This document shows positions 63,968 through 64,000 of a stretch of 64,000 bases of DNA, piece after piece (positions within the stretch are counted from its first letter, which is position 1; every line of letters starts with the position of its first letter). This stretch comes from Sacculina carcini (taxonomy: Eukaryota; Arthropoda; Thecostraca; Sacculinidae). Location: the NCBI GenBank assembly GCA_916048095.2, contig OU696589.1, forward strand, positions 1,088,501-1,152,500, given 5' to 3'. The translations under genes and the position numbers were made by a program. The notes under the pieces are model-generated. The model was not told the DNA's origin. It was given only the letters and a program-made list of their open reading frames with translations, and made no database searches.

Positions 63968-64000
63968 TTTTTCAGCCTCCTTGAGTCTGTCTTTGAGCTT

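Larger units (their letters stand above)
57733..64000 (-). mobile_element. LINE-B: CR1/Rex1-like LINE split by LINE-C
   Basis: Minus strand. It runs off the right edge in ORF1 (63967 and beyond), continues with the endonuclease (63383-62542), is interrupted by LINE-C (59869-62536), then RT (59868-58074) and the C-terminal domain (58077-57799). The 3' UTR ends in tandem AACTCGGTGAGAA repeats and (AC)n. Removing LINE-C plus one copy of ATCTG rejoins KYNYAR to SNIDGLKRYF in frame. There is one clear frameshift near 58075 and an in-frame 15-bp duplication in the RT, so it is only lightly damaged. Confidence 0.88.

Overview
This window looks like repeat-choked nuclear DNA of an invertebrate metazoan. 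It has a spliced host gene with GT-AG introns, a tRNA-derived SINE family, CR1/L2-like and I/Jockey-like LINEs, a hAT transposon, a foldback element and at least seven LTR-retrotransposon copies or fragments. No bacterial or organellar features are visible. The species cannot be named from the sequence alone.

The only host gene I recognise is the C-terminal half of an ALDH3-family (fatty) aldehyde dehydrogenase on the + strand. Four exons (18576-18806, 19101-19304, 45318-45436, 46110-about 46245) join with consistent codon phases. They carry the catalytic-cysteine motif, the EELFGP motif and the LPFGGVG...GRYHG motif. The intron between the second and third of these exons is about 26 kb and is almost entirely nested mobile elements. 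Exons for the N-terminal half must lie left of the window.

Layout. 1-15393: head-to-tail array of a 3,100-bp unit made from a 3'-truncated Ty3/gypsy-like element (minus strand), five copies, nearly identical. 15394-18575: AT-rich DNA, then a non-autonomous LTR element (403-bp LTRs, CTTCA duplication) and a 39-bp x 3 tandem repeat just before the first ALDH exon. 20634-42793: one old Ty3/gypsy element (G1) that has taken in an L2-like LINE fragment, two tail-to-head I/Jockey-like LINEs, SINEs, an orphan RT-RNase H element and a hAT transposon. The hAT (exact 8-bp duplication) itself contains a young Ty3/gypsy element (1% LTR divergence, ATAAA duplication), a 2.3-kb foldback palindrome and a mariner-like end. 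46250-64000: an 18-bp minisatellite, a minus-strand gypsy copy (G4), a LINE with a PHD-finger ORF1, two relatives of the array family in opposite orientations (G2, G3), a promoter-like orphan stretch, and a CR1/Rex1-like LINE split by a younger L2-like LINE (ATCTG duplication).

The observations most worth a second look are the origin of the 3.1-kb retroelement array (possibly an autointegration circle), the GC-rich orphan RT-RNase H element at 39.1-41.1 kb, the long (TG)n tract directly at an ALDH3 3' splice site, the foldback element built around palindromic minisatellites, and the strongly G-poor LINE family. LTR and virus-like elements are treated as fossils: parts are named, but individual disabling changes are not listed.
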